Shown: in pieces, positions 24,451-33,057 of the stretch | Position numbering within the stretch: position 1 is the stretch's first letter | Layout of the letters: the number at the start of each line of letters is the position of its first letter | Assembly (NCBI GenBank): GCA_965262785.1 | Contig: OZ253559.1 | Span: 620,001 to 684,000 of the forward strand | Source: G965218495 sp965262785 | GTDB lineage: Bacteria > Bacteroidota > Rhodothermia > Rhodothermales > Bin80 | Length of the DNA stretch: 64,000 nucleotides | Reading direction: 5' to 3' | Notes under the pieces: model-generated | What the model saw: only the letters and a program-made list of their open reading frames with translations | Database searches by the model: none | Told to the model about the DNA's origin: nothing | Program-made: the position numbers and the translations under genes

Positions 24451-27070
24451 GTTTACCCAAGTTTTCCCCTTGACATTCTGATTTATGCCGCATAGATTGG
24501 CGGCATGTTCCAGCAGAACCAGATTCTTCGTACGCTGAGCGAGGCGCAGTCCCAGGCGCGTCTGGACGGCATCTTGGCTGATGAGGGTCTGAAGAATCGT
24601 GCCGCCATCGCCCGGCGTGTGTGTGCGGTCTTTGACTTTGTTGACGCACGCGGGCAGTTGCAGGTAGCCAGTTGTGCCAAGGCGCTCTCGAAGCTGTCCG
24701 ACCGCGGCCGTATAGCACTGCCGGCGCCGATGAACGACCACGCTGCCGGCGCGTCCCCCCGGCTGCTGAAGGAGGGCATGCCCATGCCGAGTGCCCTTCC
24801 ACGCTCCGTCCGCGAAGTGGAGGACCTGTCACTGGTCATGGTCACGGACGACGACCAGCGCGCCGTATGGAACACGCTGCTGGACCAGGAGCATCCGCGG
24901 GGCACGACGACGTTCTTCGGCGCGCAGGTGCGCTACCTGGTGCATAGTGCGCAGGGCTATCTGGGCGCGCTGGGCTTTTCGGCCTCGGCCCTGCGTCTGG
25001 CCGCACGGGAGCGATGGATGGCCTGGAGCGATGCGCAGCGCCAGGCCCACCTGCATCATGTGGTGTGTTTGAGCCGTTTTTTGATTCGGGGACCCTGCAC
25101 GCACCTGGCGAGCCGTGTCCTGGGCCTTGCGCTCAGGCAGCTGCCCGATGATTTTGAAGAGCGTTACAGGTACCGCCCTTGGGTTGTGGAGACCTATGTG
25201 GATCCGAACTGGAAGGGTACATGCTTCCAGGCGGCAAACTTTCTGCACATTGGTTATACTGCCGGCGGCAAACGACAGGCCGACGATGAACCCGAGCCGC
25301 CCAAGGCGCTGTATGTGTACGAACTGGACCGCGGGTGGCGCCAGGCACTCGGCGTGCCGGCGGTGGAGCTCCATCCTGTGAGAGCACCCCACGAGGCGTT
25401 GGACCGTGACCAATGGGCGGAAGCCGAGTTCGGGGACGCTCCACTGGGCAATCGGCTGCGCTCCACGCGCCTGGTACGGAGTGCGTCGATGCTGGCTTCG
25501 GTGATGGGCCAGTCCATTACGGGCAATACGGACTACGATCGTGCGGCGGTCAAGGCGCATTACCGGTTGCTGGAGAGCGACCCGGCGTCCAAGGTCACTC
25601 CGGAGAACATATTGGCGCCGCATCGTGCGCGCACGATCGAGCGCATGCGCAGCCAGAAGGTGGTGCTCTGCATCCAGGATGGCAGCAGACTGCGCTATGC
25701 CACGCGTCCGGCCTGCACGGACCTGCAGGTCACCGGCCGCAATCAGACCACGGCGCAAACGCGTGGGATGCATGTACATGCGACGCTGGCAACCACCTCC
25801 GACGGTCTGCCGCTGGGCGTGTTGCGCTGCAGCTACCGGGATCCTTCGCACGGTCCCCTGAAGCCGAAGGCCCAGCGTTGGCTGGACGCCTACCTGGACA
25901 TCTGTGCGGCGGCCGATCAGATCTCCCGCAAGATTCGCGTGATCTGCGTTATGGACCGGGAGGGCGACAGTTTTGCGCTCTTTGACGCCCAGCGTCGTCA
26001 GGGCCGCGTGGAGATGCTGGTCAGGGCGCGGATAGATCGCCGGCTGGCCAACGGCAGGAAGCTGTTTGAGACCCTCGCGGGCGGCCCGGCGGCCGGCAGC
26101 GTGCGGATCGAGATCAAGAAAGTCACCGCACGCCCGAAGTCACGGGGCAAGCCCGCACGCCCCGGGCGCAGCTATCGCATAGCGGACGCCGAGGTGCGGT
26201 TCCACCGGGTGACGCTGCCGGCCACGACCCAGGAGGCAGATCCGGTGACGATGTACGGGGTTCACATCCGGGAGCAGGCCCCGCCGGAAGGCGAAGAGGC
26301 CATAGAATGGTATCTGCTTACCAGTGTGGCGGTGCACACGCTGGAGGAGGCCCTGCAGGTGCTGGACCACTACGTGAAGCGGTGGCGCGTTGAGGACTTC
26401 TTCCGGGTGCTTAAGAGCGGCTGCAAGGTGGAGCGTCTGGCGCTGCGCACGGCGCTGCGTCTGGAGCGGGCGATCGCGATCTACTGCGTTATTGCCTGGC
26501 GCCTGATGGTGCTGACGCTATTGGGGCGAACCGTGCCAGAGTTGGACTCGGAGGTCTTCTTCACGGAGTTGGAGCTTCGTTTTTTGACGAGCTATGCCAG
26601 CCGTGTGAAGCTGCCTCGGCCCGGCACGCTGCAAGAGGCCATCCTGCTGCTGGCGGTACTCGGGGGGTACCAGAATCGCACTCGCGACGGGCCGCCCGGT
26701 CACCAGATCATGTGGCGCGGGCTGGAACGATTGGCGCTGGCCACACTGGGATACGAGCTGGGATACGAGGTCCGTGACGCTGAGTAAGGGCGGCACTGCG
26801 CTGCGATAACCCGTGGACTGTGATCCTGTCACAAGGCAGGATCCCTATACCCTGCCGGGGCTGTATGTCCACGGTAAGCAAGGCCTCCGCCCGCAAAGCA
26901 GGCGTAGACCGCGTTGAGCTGAACGAAGCGTCCCTGCACGACCAAGCCTTGAGTCCACAGCCAAGACCCCTGTGCCACATGGACACACCCCGTGTCGCTC
27001 GGCAACGACTGGACATGCTTCTGATACCCTCAAATGCGTAAGTCTGCCAGGTAACTTGGGTAAACGGCAG
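24451..27070 (+). mobile_element. IS4/Tn5-type element with DruA-domain transposase (nest layer 2)
   Basis: Inverted repeat CTGCCGTTTACCCAAGTT: the left end is split by the IS21 insertion (CTGCC at 15832-15836; the duplicated CCTGCC at 24445-24450 then GTTTACCCAAGTT), the right end AACTTGGGTAAACGGCAG is at 27053-27070. The element is flanked by the octamer GGCTAGCC at 15824-15831 and 27071-27078. It is about 2.6 kb with one large gene. The 265 bp between the gene and the right end contain no recognisable gene. Confidence 0.88.
24505..26787 (+). CDS. Tn5-type DDE transposase with N-terminal DruA (DUF4338) domain
   Basis: 760 residues, two parts. Residues about 30-285 match the DruA/DUF4338 family: IARRVCAVFDFVDARGQLQ, FFGAQVRYLVHSAQGYLGAL, ARERWMAWSDAQRQAHLH, RFLIRG, LASRVLGLALRQLPDDF, YRPWVVETYVDP, GTCFQAANFLHIG. 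Residues about 305-760 are a Tn5/IS4-type transposase: DNA-binding region LGNRLRSTRLVRSASMLAS with KAHYRLLES, Asp392 in VLCIQDGSRLRYA, Asp in VICVMDREGDSFALF, Glu in KRWRVEDFFRVLKSGCKVE. DruA is known from the Druantia anti-phage system, where its activity is not established to my knowledge. The frame is single and intact from ATG 24505, so this is a true fusion. Confidence 0.88.
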   Translation: MFQQNQILRTLSEAQSQARLDGILADEGLKNRAAIARRVCAVFDFVDARGQLQVASCAKALSKLSDRGRIALPAPMNDHAAGASPRLLKEGMPMPSALPRSVREVEDLSLVMVTDDDQRAVWNTLLDQEHPRGTTTFFGAQVRYLVHSAQGYLGALGFSASALRLAARERWMAWSDAQRQAHLHHVVCLSRFLIRGPCTHLASRVLGLALRQLPDDFEERYRYRPWVVETYVDPNWKGTCFQAANFLHIGYTAGGKRQADDEPEPPKALYVYELDRGWRQALGVPAVELHPVRAPHEALDRDQWAEAEFGDAPLGNRLRSTRLVRSASMLASVMGQSITGNTDYDRAAVKAHYRLLESDPASKVTPENILAPHRARTIERMRSQKVVLCIQDGSRLRYATRPACTDLQVTGRNQTTAQTRGMHVHATLATTSDGLPLGVLRCSYRDPSHGPLKPKAQRWLDAYLDICAAADQISRKIRVICVMDREGDSFALFDAQRRQGRVEMLVRARIDRRLANGRKLFETLAGGPAAGSVRIEIKKVTARPKSRGKPARPGRSYRIADAEVRFHRVTLPATTQEADPVTMYGVHIREQAPPEGEEAIEWYLLTSVAVHTLEEALQVLDHYVKRWRVEDFFRVLKSGCKVERLALRTALRLERAIAIYCVIAWRLMVLTLLGRTVPELDSEVFFTELELRFLTSYASRVKLPRPGTLQEAILLLAVLGGYQNRTRDGPPGHQIMWRGLERLALATLGYELGYEVRDAE

Positions 27071-27078
27071 GGCTAGCC
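27071..27078. repeat. Target-site duplication GGCTAGCC, right copy (layer 2)
   Basis: Directly follows the right inverted repeat of the DruA-Tn5 element and matches 15824-15831. It contains CTAG 27073-27076, where the beta-propeller reading frame resumes. Confidence 0.85.
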
Positions 27079-27769
27079 GTACCATGCTCTCCCGAGCAAA
27101 TGGGCGTGAAATGATCCGTGAAGCGTCTGGAGCAATAATGTTGCTAGAAAGGTGTAGTCCTAGAATGGAGTCGACGGATTCACCACGCCAGTTCACCCGC
27201 ATAACAACACCGATCAAGCGAGTCTCGTCTGAATTGGGCGCTAACTCGCTTAGGCTGACATTCCTATTGTACCGGATGATAAATCCTCGCTCTGTAACTC
27301 CAACCAGATCACCGGGACTTTGGCGACCAATTCTTTCACTTTCAAGGGATATACTGTAGTCGAATTGGTACGTATCTGGATCAAAGGCGGAAATGCGGCT
27401 GAGAATTGGATCAAATACGAATATTGAATCGCTTGGCCCAACTACTGTGCTTCCCATCCATTCAAACTCTCCTGGCCCCGCCCCCTTGCCGCCAAAGTGG
27501 CCATCCAGCTCGCCATCCGGGGAAAACACGTAGCCATTCGAATTATCCCAGTCCCCTACAACAAGCTGCCCCGCAGAATTGACAGCCATGGACCGAATTT
27601 TTCCGAACAGAACTGAGTCCCCACGCGCCTCGTCACCCAAGCGCATGAATTCCTTCAACTCAACGGACCTGTGGCCCGCGTAGCTATACGGGTCAGCGTA
27701 TTCGCCACCACATGCGGACATGCAGGCGAAACCAATACACAGCAGAGTAGAAACAAGTGAGCGGATCAT
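27073..27769 (-). pseudogene. Six-bladed beta-propeller lipoprotein, N-terminal half (split gene)
   Basis: 5' part of the split gene, read from ATG 27769. It opens with a lipoprotein signal (MIRSLVSTLLCIGFACMSAC, lipidated Cys at about 20), then blades: IRSMAVNSAGQLVVGDWDN, GYVFSPDGELDGHFGGKGAG with PGEF, and VGPSDSIFVFDPILSRISAF. The half ends in RPFARESMVRL at CTAG. The continuous frame beyond this (to 26708) is transposon DNA. Upstream in-frame ATG 27805 would weaken the signal peptide, so 27769 is preferred. The other half is at 13254-13700. The role of these lipoproteins is unknown. Confidence 0.88.
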
Positions 27770-28216
27770 CAACTGACAGCGAAAGTTGTTCTGCAGGGTT
27801 TGCATTGCCCAGGAACTGGTGTCAATAGCATTACGCGCCGGCCAGTGATCAATCTGAATCGGATTTCAAGGTCGGGCAATAGCCTATGCACGAAGGCCAC
27901 GGGCTTGGGTGCCAACAGTTTAGAATAAGAATCCGCGGACTGTTGGGTATCATTTTATAAGAACTGATGAATGCCAATAGGGGTCCGCCTAGTCATAGTA
28001 AGTTTCCTGCAGCGCCAAGTCTTGCGATCTCCTTCATGGACTGCTCTGGGAGAGGTTGTTTCCACATAAAGTAGCGGAAGGGCGGCGCGCCGGTCGCAGC
28101 AGGCCGATGCCTCCTCCCCACTACGACGGAGGACAAAGGGTACCGACACAGGTATCCGGCGGCGGCCCACACGTGAATTTAGCTTAGGTCGGACGCGACC
28201 AACGGCCTTGCCCGGC
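27770..28216. other. Intergenic stretch upstream of the split propeller gene
   Basis: About 450 bp between the propeller gene and the membrane-protein gene. I see no convincing gene or RNA; the one open minus-strand frame (27955-28266) is Arg-rich, overlaps the next gene and looks spurious. The propeller gene's promoter should lie near its right-hand start. Confidence 0.5.
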
Positions 28217-28723
28217 TTATGCTGCCTCTTCCTCGCCCTTCTTCCAGATGGCTCGGCCAATGGCACCGCTGATGAGCCCCATGATTGCGCCGCTAACCGA
28301 ACCCTGCACTACGCTGACAACGAGCCCAATGGGCCCGCGCGTCATTTCCAACATGCGCTTGGTGATTGAACTCCCTGGCTGATCCAGAATCCCGCTCCGC
28401 TCCATCTCTTCAATCATCTGTTCCGGCCCCGGCAAAACTCCCAACGCCATCAGGACATAGCCTACCAGCGCCGCGATTGCCCCGGCAAAGACGCCGGAAA
28501 GCAATCCGAGAACGATGCCCTGGCCACCGGTCAGGGTTAGCGAGTGCTCCGTTGTATAGTGCCAAACGGCAACTAGCCCGCAGATCAGGTAGGACAGACA
28601 AGCAAAGCAACCATAAACGGGGTTGGGAGGAAAGCCTCCCGTGCTGGACAGGTAGTTAAAGATAATCACGAGCAGCGCGGCAGCGAGACCGCCCATGAGC
28701 GCTGAAGGGACTCTTGATGGCAT
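28217..28723 (-). CDS. Four-helix membrane protein, paralogue A
   Basis: Unknown function. 168 residues with about four hydrophobic segments: ALMGGLAAALLVIIFNYL, CFACLSYLICGLVAVWHY, VLGLLSGVFAGAIAALVGYV and GLVVSVVQGSVSGAIMGLIS, ending in RAIWKKGEEEAA. The strongly conserved segment is GLVAVWHYTTEHSLTLTGGQ, shared with the paralogue at 29028. Gly-rich helices and a charged C-terminus are typical of small conserved membrane proteins in Rhodothermota-like genomes (from memory). Start ATG 28723. An acidic cytoplasmic loop (EQMIEEMERSGILDQPG) lies between helices three and four. Confidence 0.75.
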   Translation of the reverse strand: MPSRVPSALMGGLAAALLVIIFNYLSSTGGFPPNPVYGCFACLSYLICGLVAVWHYTTEHSLTLTGGQGIVLGLLSGVFAGAIAALVGYVLMALGVLPGPEQMIEEMERSGILDQPGSSITKRMLEMTRGPIGLVVSVVQGSVSGAIMGLISGAIGRAIWKKGEEEAA

Positions 28724-29027
28724 CTTACACCTCTTTGTGTTGAGTGAACAGCTAGATGTCTACGGTAGCGGGCAGCAGCTCATTACTGGCGAGTAGCCCT
28801 CATTGCCGCATCTCCCGCAAGAGAATGCGGGCATTTTCAACTAGCCTGACATGTGGTTTAAAGAGACTACCACCTGCTGGTCCGTGTGCCGGTACCCAGT
28901 TAGCGGAGGAGCCCACCACAGGTGCCTCGACCGCGCAGGTGGAATGCCTCGCCAGAGAAGGTATTGCAGCCGCACCCCATACATGATAGCCGGTAGCTAT
29001 CGGGCGCATTGCACGGCGTAGCCTTGG
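28724..29027. other. Spacer between the two paralogous membrane genes
   Basis: 304 bp. A 69-codon minus-strand frame (28800-29009) starts at ATG 29009 but matches nothing I know. No terminator or RNA is obvious. Confidence 0.4.
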
Positions 29028-29513
29028 TCAAGCCGCCTCTTCCTCGCCCCTCTTCCAGATAGCGCGGCCAATTGCGCCGCCAACTAGGCCCAGGACCACG
29101 GCAATAACCAAGCCCATTGCAATCCCTCCGACCCCGTACATGAATTCAATCATCCGCGTCGCCACTGCTTCCCCTGCGCCGCCTGCAGCCTCGATTTCGA
29201 CCATAGCCTCAGCCAGGGCCTCTTCCTTAGTGGGTAAGACGTTGAGGGCTTTTAGCAAAAAGCCTAGGAGAGCCCCAACGATGCCGGCAAATACACCCGA
29301 ATACGCACCTAGCTTGACGCCCTGACCTCCAGTAAGAGTAACCGAATGTTCGTTAGTATAGTGCCAGACAGCAACCAGGCCGCAGGCCAAGTAGGACAAG
29401 CAGGCCACTATCCCAAGTATTTCGCTGACACTCGCCTGTCCGATCTGGAACAGCGCTGCAAGTAGAGCACCGGCAACACCGCCGATGATGGCTGAAGTGG
29501 TATAAGATGGCAT
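29028..29513 (-). CDS. Four-helix membrane protein, paralogue B
   Basis: 161 residues, paralogous to the gene at 28217 over the whole length: AIIGGVAGALLAALFQIG, CLSYLACGLVAVWHYTNEHS with VTLTGGQG, SGVFAGIVGALLGFLLKAL, an acidic loop rich in Glu and Ala (TKEEALAEAMVEIEAAGG), a fourth helix and the tail RAIWKRGEEEAA. Both keep the WHYTxEHS block, which is therefore the likely functional centre. A tandem duplication separated by 300 bp. No function can be assigned. Confidence 0.75.
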   Translation of the reverse strand: MPSYTTSAIIGGVAGALLAALFQIGQASVSEILGIVACLSYLACGLVAVWHYTNEHSVTLTGGQGVKLGAYSGVFAGIVGALLGFLLKALNVLPTKEEALAEAMVEIEAAGGAGEAVATRMIEFMYGVGGIAMGLVIAVVLGLVGGAIGRAIWKRGEEEAA

Positions 29514-30310
29514 AAGAAGCAGGAATTTAGTTAAACGGTTTCGACGAGAGCGCTACCCGGTAATAATAGCACTTTGGAGGGAATGTTGGCAACCAAGCGC
29601 TGAGCGGAGATAGGCTGCGCTTCTTGCCTGCCGCCCTTTTTGAAGTTGGATGCTGGCAGTGCTGCTGTTCGCGTCCGGCATTTCCTAACCGGGCGAACTT
29701 CCGGGCTGCCGCTTCGCCTGATGCACATGTGCCCTTAATTGCTCCGGCCCGCCGGCTCGCCGACTTAACCCACCGCGGAGCCCCGGGCCGGGCCCATGGT
29801 CAGGACTTTCGCGCGGCTAAGCAAGACCACAAGGCTACTGCGTCAGCCATGAACCCGCCAATAGTGGCCTCAGCTCTGAAAATCCTAGCGGCACTTCCCA
29901 TTCTTGGGCTGATTCCGGCTGGGATCCTGTAGCTGATGCCAACGGCAGCACGATAGCCGCCGGCAGCACTCGCTCTTGCACCGATTGCCGCTGCTTCACC
30001 ACCGATGAGGGGCAGGGCCTGCGGCACTAACGTGGTACCGAAGCACCAGAATGCCGCACGGGAAAAAAGCAAAGCAGAGCGTGGATGCAAAGGCGTGGCT
30101 GGCCATGGATTCGGCGACCGGTAGCACGGCCGCTGCGACCATGCCCCGCAGCTTGCCGATGATGACAGACTACAGACACGAAGCACTGGGACCAACAGCA
30201 TAAGACGCCGAGTCGCTCTGCGGCTTAGCGGCGCATGCTTGATGCCAGGCAAGCCTCTAGCCGAGGATAGGGACAACTTTTCGCAAGCCCCGTGCGCTGG
30301 TACCCGGCAG
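29514..30310. other. Gene-poor, possibly decayed region
   Basis: About 800 bp with no recognisable intact gene. A 220-codon minus-strand frame (29800-30462) overlaps the DUF2085 gene and has an unnatural composition rich in Ser, Arg and Cys; pieces that look hydrophobic appear in different frames, as expected from an old pseudogene. I cannot name the parent. Confidence 0.45.
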
Positions 30311-30865
30311 CTACTCTGCCAAGGCCACCGCTGGAGGATCTGCGCTGCGTGACCCCAGAGCGCGACCTGAAAGAGCCTGCGCCACCAGCATTCCTGCTGC
30401 AAGGCCGAATACGCCGCCGGAGAGAACGCGGCTGAGCGGCGTATTGGACCAAAGCCCGACAAAGTCTAGCACCCAGTCTAAGCCGAGCGGCAATAGGGCC
30501 GCCGCCAATAGCAGCCGCGACTGATTCCACCACTTGTGCTCCCATCTGCGCACAACCAGGTACAGGACAGGACCAAGAAAAAGGCCCCAGTAGATGCCGT
30601 AGCACCGGTGACAGGCAGCAAGCGCCACGCCGTCCACATGAAAGGAGCGCTCGGCAATCTGATGGCATACCGGCGCAAAAGTGTGCATGAGCACAATGCG
30701 CCACTCTACCCCCACAAACGGCGGCAACGTCACCAGCACCAAGACAAACCCCATGAGACCAAAGCTCAGGGACCAACCCCCCCACCGTATGCGACCTGCC
30801 AATCCTGTCATGCGCGTCAACTCGTCTGCCGCTTTGTCATACGCAACGTGCCAGGCCACCAGCAA
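30311..30865 (-). CDS. DUF2085 membrane protein
   Basis: 184-residue inner-membrane protein. The DUF2085 signature is clear: FAPVCHQIAERSFHVDG, then CHRCYGIYWGLFLGP, i.e. a Cys-His pair followed by a CxxC-like motif at a helix start, suggesting metal or redox chemistry although none is proven. Four hydrophobic segments (LSFGLMGFVLVLVTLPPFVG, GIYWGLFLGPVLYLVV, LLLAAALLPLGLDWVLDFVG, GGVFGLAAGMLVAQAL). The start may be ATG 30865 or ATG 30811. Divergent from groES with the CIRCE element in the about 170-bp gap. Confidence 0.82.
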   Translation of the reverse strand: MLVAWHVAYDKAADELTRMTGLAGRIRWGGWSLSFGLMGFVLVLVTLPPFVGVEWRIVLMHTFAPVCHQIAERSFHVDGVALAACHRCYGIYWGLFLGPVLYLVVRRWEHKWWNQSRLLLAAALLPLGLDWVLDFVGLWSNTPLSRVLSGGVFGLAAGMLVAQALSGRALGSRSADPPAVALAE

Positions 30866-30968
30866 TTCCGGGTGGAAGCCCGTCTGGCACCCTTTTTGTT
30901 GAAAGACCGCGTACGCAGGAGGGTCCTGCCAAGTTCACCGGAACCTCACATCAGCAGTGTGGTATCAC

Positions 30969-30995
30969 TTAGCACTCACCTGCGGAGAGTGCTAA
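30969..30995 (+). promoter_or_regulatory. CIRCE operator for HrcA
   Basis: Perfect inverted repeat TTAGCACTC-N9-GAGTGCTAA, identical to the consensus, 39 bp before the groES start. HrcA binding here represses groESL at normal temperature and is released by heat or chaperonin demand. Confidence 0.95.
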
Positions 30996-31034
30996 CAAGA
31001 GAACATCTCATCACAAATTGGAGGCAACACACCC

Positions 31035-31316
31035 ATGATTCAACCGCTTAGTGACCGCGTAGTGGTCAAGGCGCAGGACGCCGAAGAGAAGACCGCCAGC
31101 GGGCTGTTCATCCCAGACTCCGCCAAGGAGAAGCCGCAGCGCGGCACGGTCATCGCCGTCGGCCCGGGTCGGGTCGAAAACGGCACCAAGATCGATACTT
31201 CCGTAAAGGCCGGCGATGTCGTTCTCTACGGAAAGTACTCCGGCACGGAGGTCACCCTCGACGGGGAGGAATACCTCATCATGCGCGAGACTGACATCCT
31301 CGGCATCGTCAAGTAA
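31035..31316 (+). CDS. groS: Co-chaperonin GroES
   Basis: 93-residue lid of the GroEL folding chamber in the cytosol. Family landmarks: IQPLSDRVVVKAQDAEEKT, the mobile loop KTASGLFIPDSAKEKPQRG, VIAVGPGRV, AGDVVLYGKYSGTEV and the C-terminal LIMRETDILGIVK. A Shine-Dalgarno-like GGAGG lies about 12 bp upstream of ATG 31035. Co-transcribed with groEL 35 bp downstream and controlled by the CIRCE element. Confidence 0.97.
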   Translation: MIQPLSDRVVVKAQDAEEKTASGLFIPDSAKEKPQRGTVIAVGPGRVENGTKIDTSVKAGDVVLYGKYSGTEVTLDGEEYLIMRETDILGIVK

Positions 31317-31351
31317 CTCAACCGTAAACCCTCTTATTTCTAAATACCAAC

Positions 31352-33007
31352 ATGGCAAAGCAGATTATCTTTGAAGCTGACGCACGAAACGCCCTCAAGC
31401 GCGGCGTTGACCAGCTCGCAGAAGCCGTCAAAGTCACCCTCGGGCCCAAAGGCCGCAACGTCATCATCGAGAAGAAATTCGGCTCGCCAACCGTGACCAA
31501 AGACGGCGTAACGGTTGCAAAAGAGGTCGAACTCGACAACAAGCTGGAAAATGTCGGAGCGCAAATGGTCAAAGAGGTTGCCTCCAAGACCAGTGATGTG
31601 GCTGGTGACGGTACCACTACGGCCACCGTCCTGGCGCAGGCCATCATGACCGCGGGCCTGAAAAACGTCACGGCAGGAGCTAATCCTATGGACCTGAAGC
31701 GCGGCATCGACAAAGCCGTCAGGTGCGTCATAGCTGACCTGCGTGTGCAGAGCCGAGACATCGAGGGCCGTAACGAAATCGCACAGGTCGGCTCCATCTC
31801 GGCAAACACCGACGAAGCCATTGGCACCCTTATCGCCGATGCGTTTGAGAAGGTCGGCAAGGACGGCGTCATCACGGTGGAAGAAGCGCGCGGAACAGAA
31901 ACCACTTTGGATGTGGTTGAGGGCATGCAGTTTGATCGCGGCTATCTCTCCCCCTACTTTGTCACCAATGCCGACGACATGGAGACTATCCTGGAGAAGG
32001 CGTACCTGTTGATCTTCGACAAGAAGATCTCCACCATGAAGGACCTGCTTCCCGTCCTTGAGAAGGTCGCTCAGTCCGGCCGCCCGCTTCTCGTCATCGC
32101 AGAGGACGTCGAAGGCGAAGCCCTCGCAACCATGGTCGTCAACAAGCTGCGCGGCACGCTGCGCGTGGCCGCTGTCAAGGCCCCCGGGTTTGGCGATCGT
32201 CGTAAAGCGATGTTGGAAGACATCTCCGTCCTGACCGGCGGCACGGTCATCAGCGAAGAAAAAGGCTACCGCCTCGAAAACGCAACGCTGGAGTACCTCG
32301 GTCAGGCCGAGCGGGTGGTCATCGACAAAGATAAGACAGTCATCGTTGACGGTGCCGGCAGCAAGGACCAGATCACTGCACGCTCAAACCAGATCCGGCA
32401 GCAGATCGAAACGACGACCAGTGACTACGATCGCGAGAAGCTGCAGGAGCGTCTGGCAAAACTCAGCGGTGGCGTAGCCGTTCTCAAAATCGGGGCGGCC
32501 ACCGAGCCGGAAATGAAAGAAAAGAAAGCCCGCGTCGAAGATGCCCTGCACGCTACGCGTGCGGCCATTGAAGAAGGCATCGTTTCCGGTGGTGGTGTCG
32601 CCCTTATTCGCGCCATAGGTTCGCTCGCCGATGCGCCGATTGACAACGATGACCAGGCTATCGGTGTCAACATTGTGCGCCGCGCCCTGGAAGAACCGCT
32701 GCGCCAGATTGCAGCCAACTCCGGCGTGGAGGGCTCCATCGTAGCCCAGAAAGTCAAAGAAGGCGAAGGCGACTTTGGCTTCAACGCCCGTACCGAAGAG
32801 TATGGCGCACTCATCAGCCAAGGCGTTATCGACCCGACAAAGGTCGTCCGCGCTGCGCTGGAGAATGCCGCGTCGGTTGCCGGGCTCTTGCTGACCACCG
32901 AAGCCGTGGTAGCAGACAAACCTGAAAAGTCTACAGGCGGTGACGCCGGAGCCGGCGGCCACCATGGTGGTGGCATGGGCGGCATGGGCGGTGGCATGGA
33001 CTTTTAG
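31352..33007 (+). CDS. groL: Chaperonin GroEL
   Basis: 60-kDa chaperonin, 551 residues, that folds proteins in an ATP-driven double ring with GroES. N-terminal AKQIIFEADARNALKRGVDQ, ATP-binding VTLGPKGRNVIIEKKFGSP and AGDGTTTATVLAQAI (the catalytic Asp follows in family position), apical domain GYLSPYFVTNADDMETILEK, and the C-terminal Gly/Met-rich tail GGMGGMGGGMDF. The length is normal. It is the second gene of the groESL operon; a stem-loop follows 20 bp after the stop. Confidence 0.98.
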   Translation: MAKQIIFEADARNALKRGVDQLAEAVKVTLGPKGRNVIIEKKFGSPTVTKDGVTVAKEVELDNKLENVGAQMVKEVASKTSDVAGDGTTTATVLAQAIMTAGLKNVTAGANPMDLKRGIDKAVRCVIADLRVQSRDIEGRNEIAQVGSISANTDEAIGTLIADAFEKVGKDGVITVEEARGTETTLDVVEGMQFDRGYLSPYFVTNADDMETILEKAYLLIFDKKISTMKDLLPVLEKVAQSGRPLLVIAEDVEGEALATMVVNKLRGTLRVAAVKAPGFGDRRKAMLEDISVLTGGTVISEEKGYRLENATLEYLGQAERVVIDKDKTVIVDGAGSKDQITARSNQIRQQIETTTSDYDREKLQERLAKLSGGVAVLKIGAATEPEMKEKKARVEDALHATRAAIEEGIVSGGGVALIRAIGSLADAPIDNDDQAIGVNIVRRALEEPLRQIAANSGVEGSIVAQKVKEGEGDFGFNARTEEYGALISQGVIDPTKVVRAALENAASVAGLLLTTEAVVADKPEKSTGGDAGAGGHHGGGMGGMGGGMDF

Positions 33008-33027
33008 GCCTACACCTTTTAATCGGC

Positions 33028-33057
33028 GGGGGTGAGGCCAACCAGGGCTTCACCCCC
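33028..33057. terminator. Stem-loop downstream of groEL
   Basis: GGGGGTGA (33028-33035) pairs with TCACCCCC (33050-33057) around a 14-nt loop that contains a further GGCC/GGGC complementarity. It overlaps the stop of the convergent glmM gene. The T-tract is poor, so it may be a weak or Rho-aided terminator. Confidence 0.5.

Noticed and set aside
24505..26787. Functional Druantia defence locus
   Set aside because: Only a DruA-like domain is present, fused to a transposase; no DruE-type helicase or other Druantia gene is nearby.
24445..27071. DruA-Tn5 element lacking a target duplication
   Set aside because: The flanks at 24444 and 27071 do not match because IS21 sits in its left end; the true left flank is at 15824-15831, where the octamer is found.
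13254..27769. The two propeller halves as separate tandem paralogues
   Set aside because: At first the halves seemed to overlap around RES-MVRL/SDSWKSRLG, but the second of these is transposon sequence; the CTAG duplication and exact phase show one split gene.
29800..30462. 220-codon minus-strand frame
   Set aside because: Overlaps the DUF2085 gene out of frame, rich in Ser/Arg/Cys, no recognisable domain.
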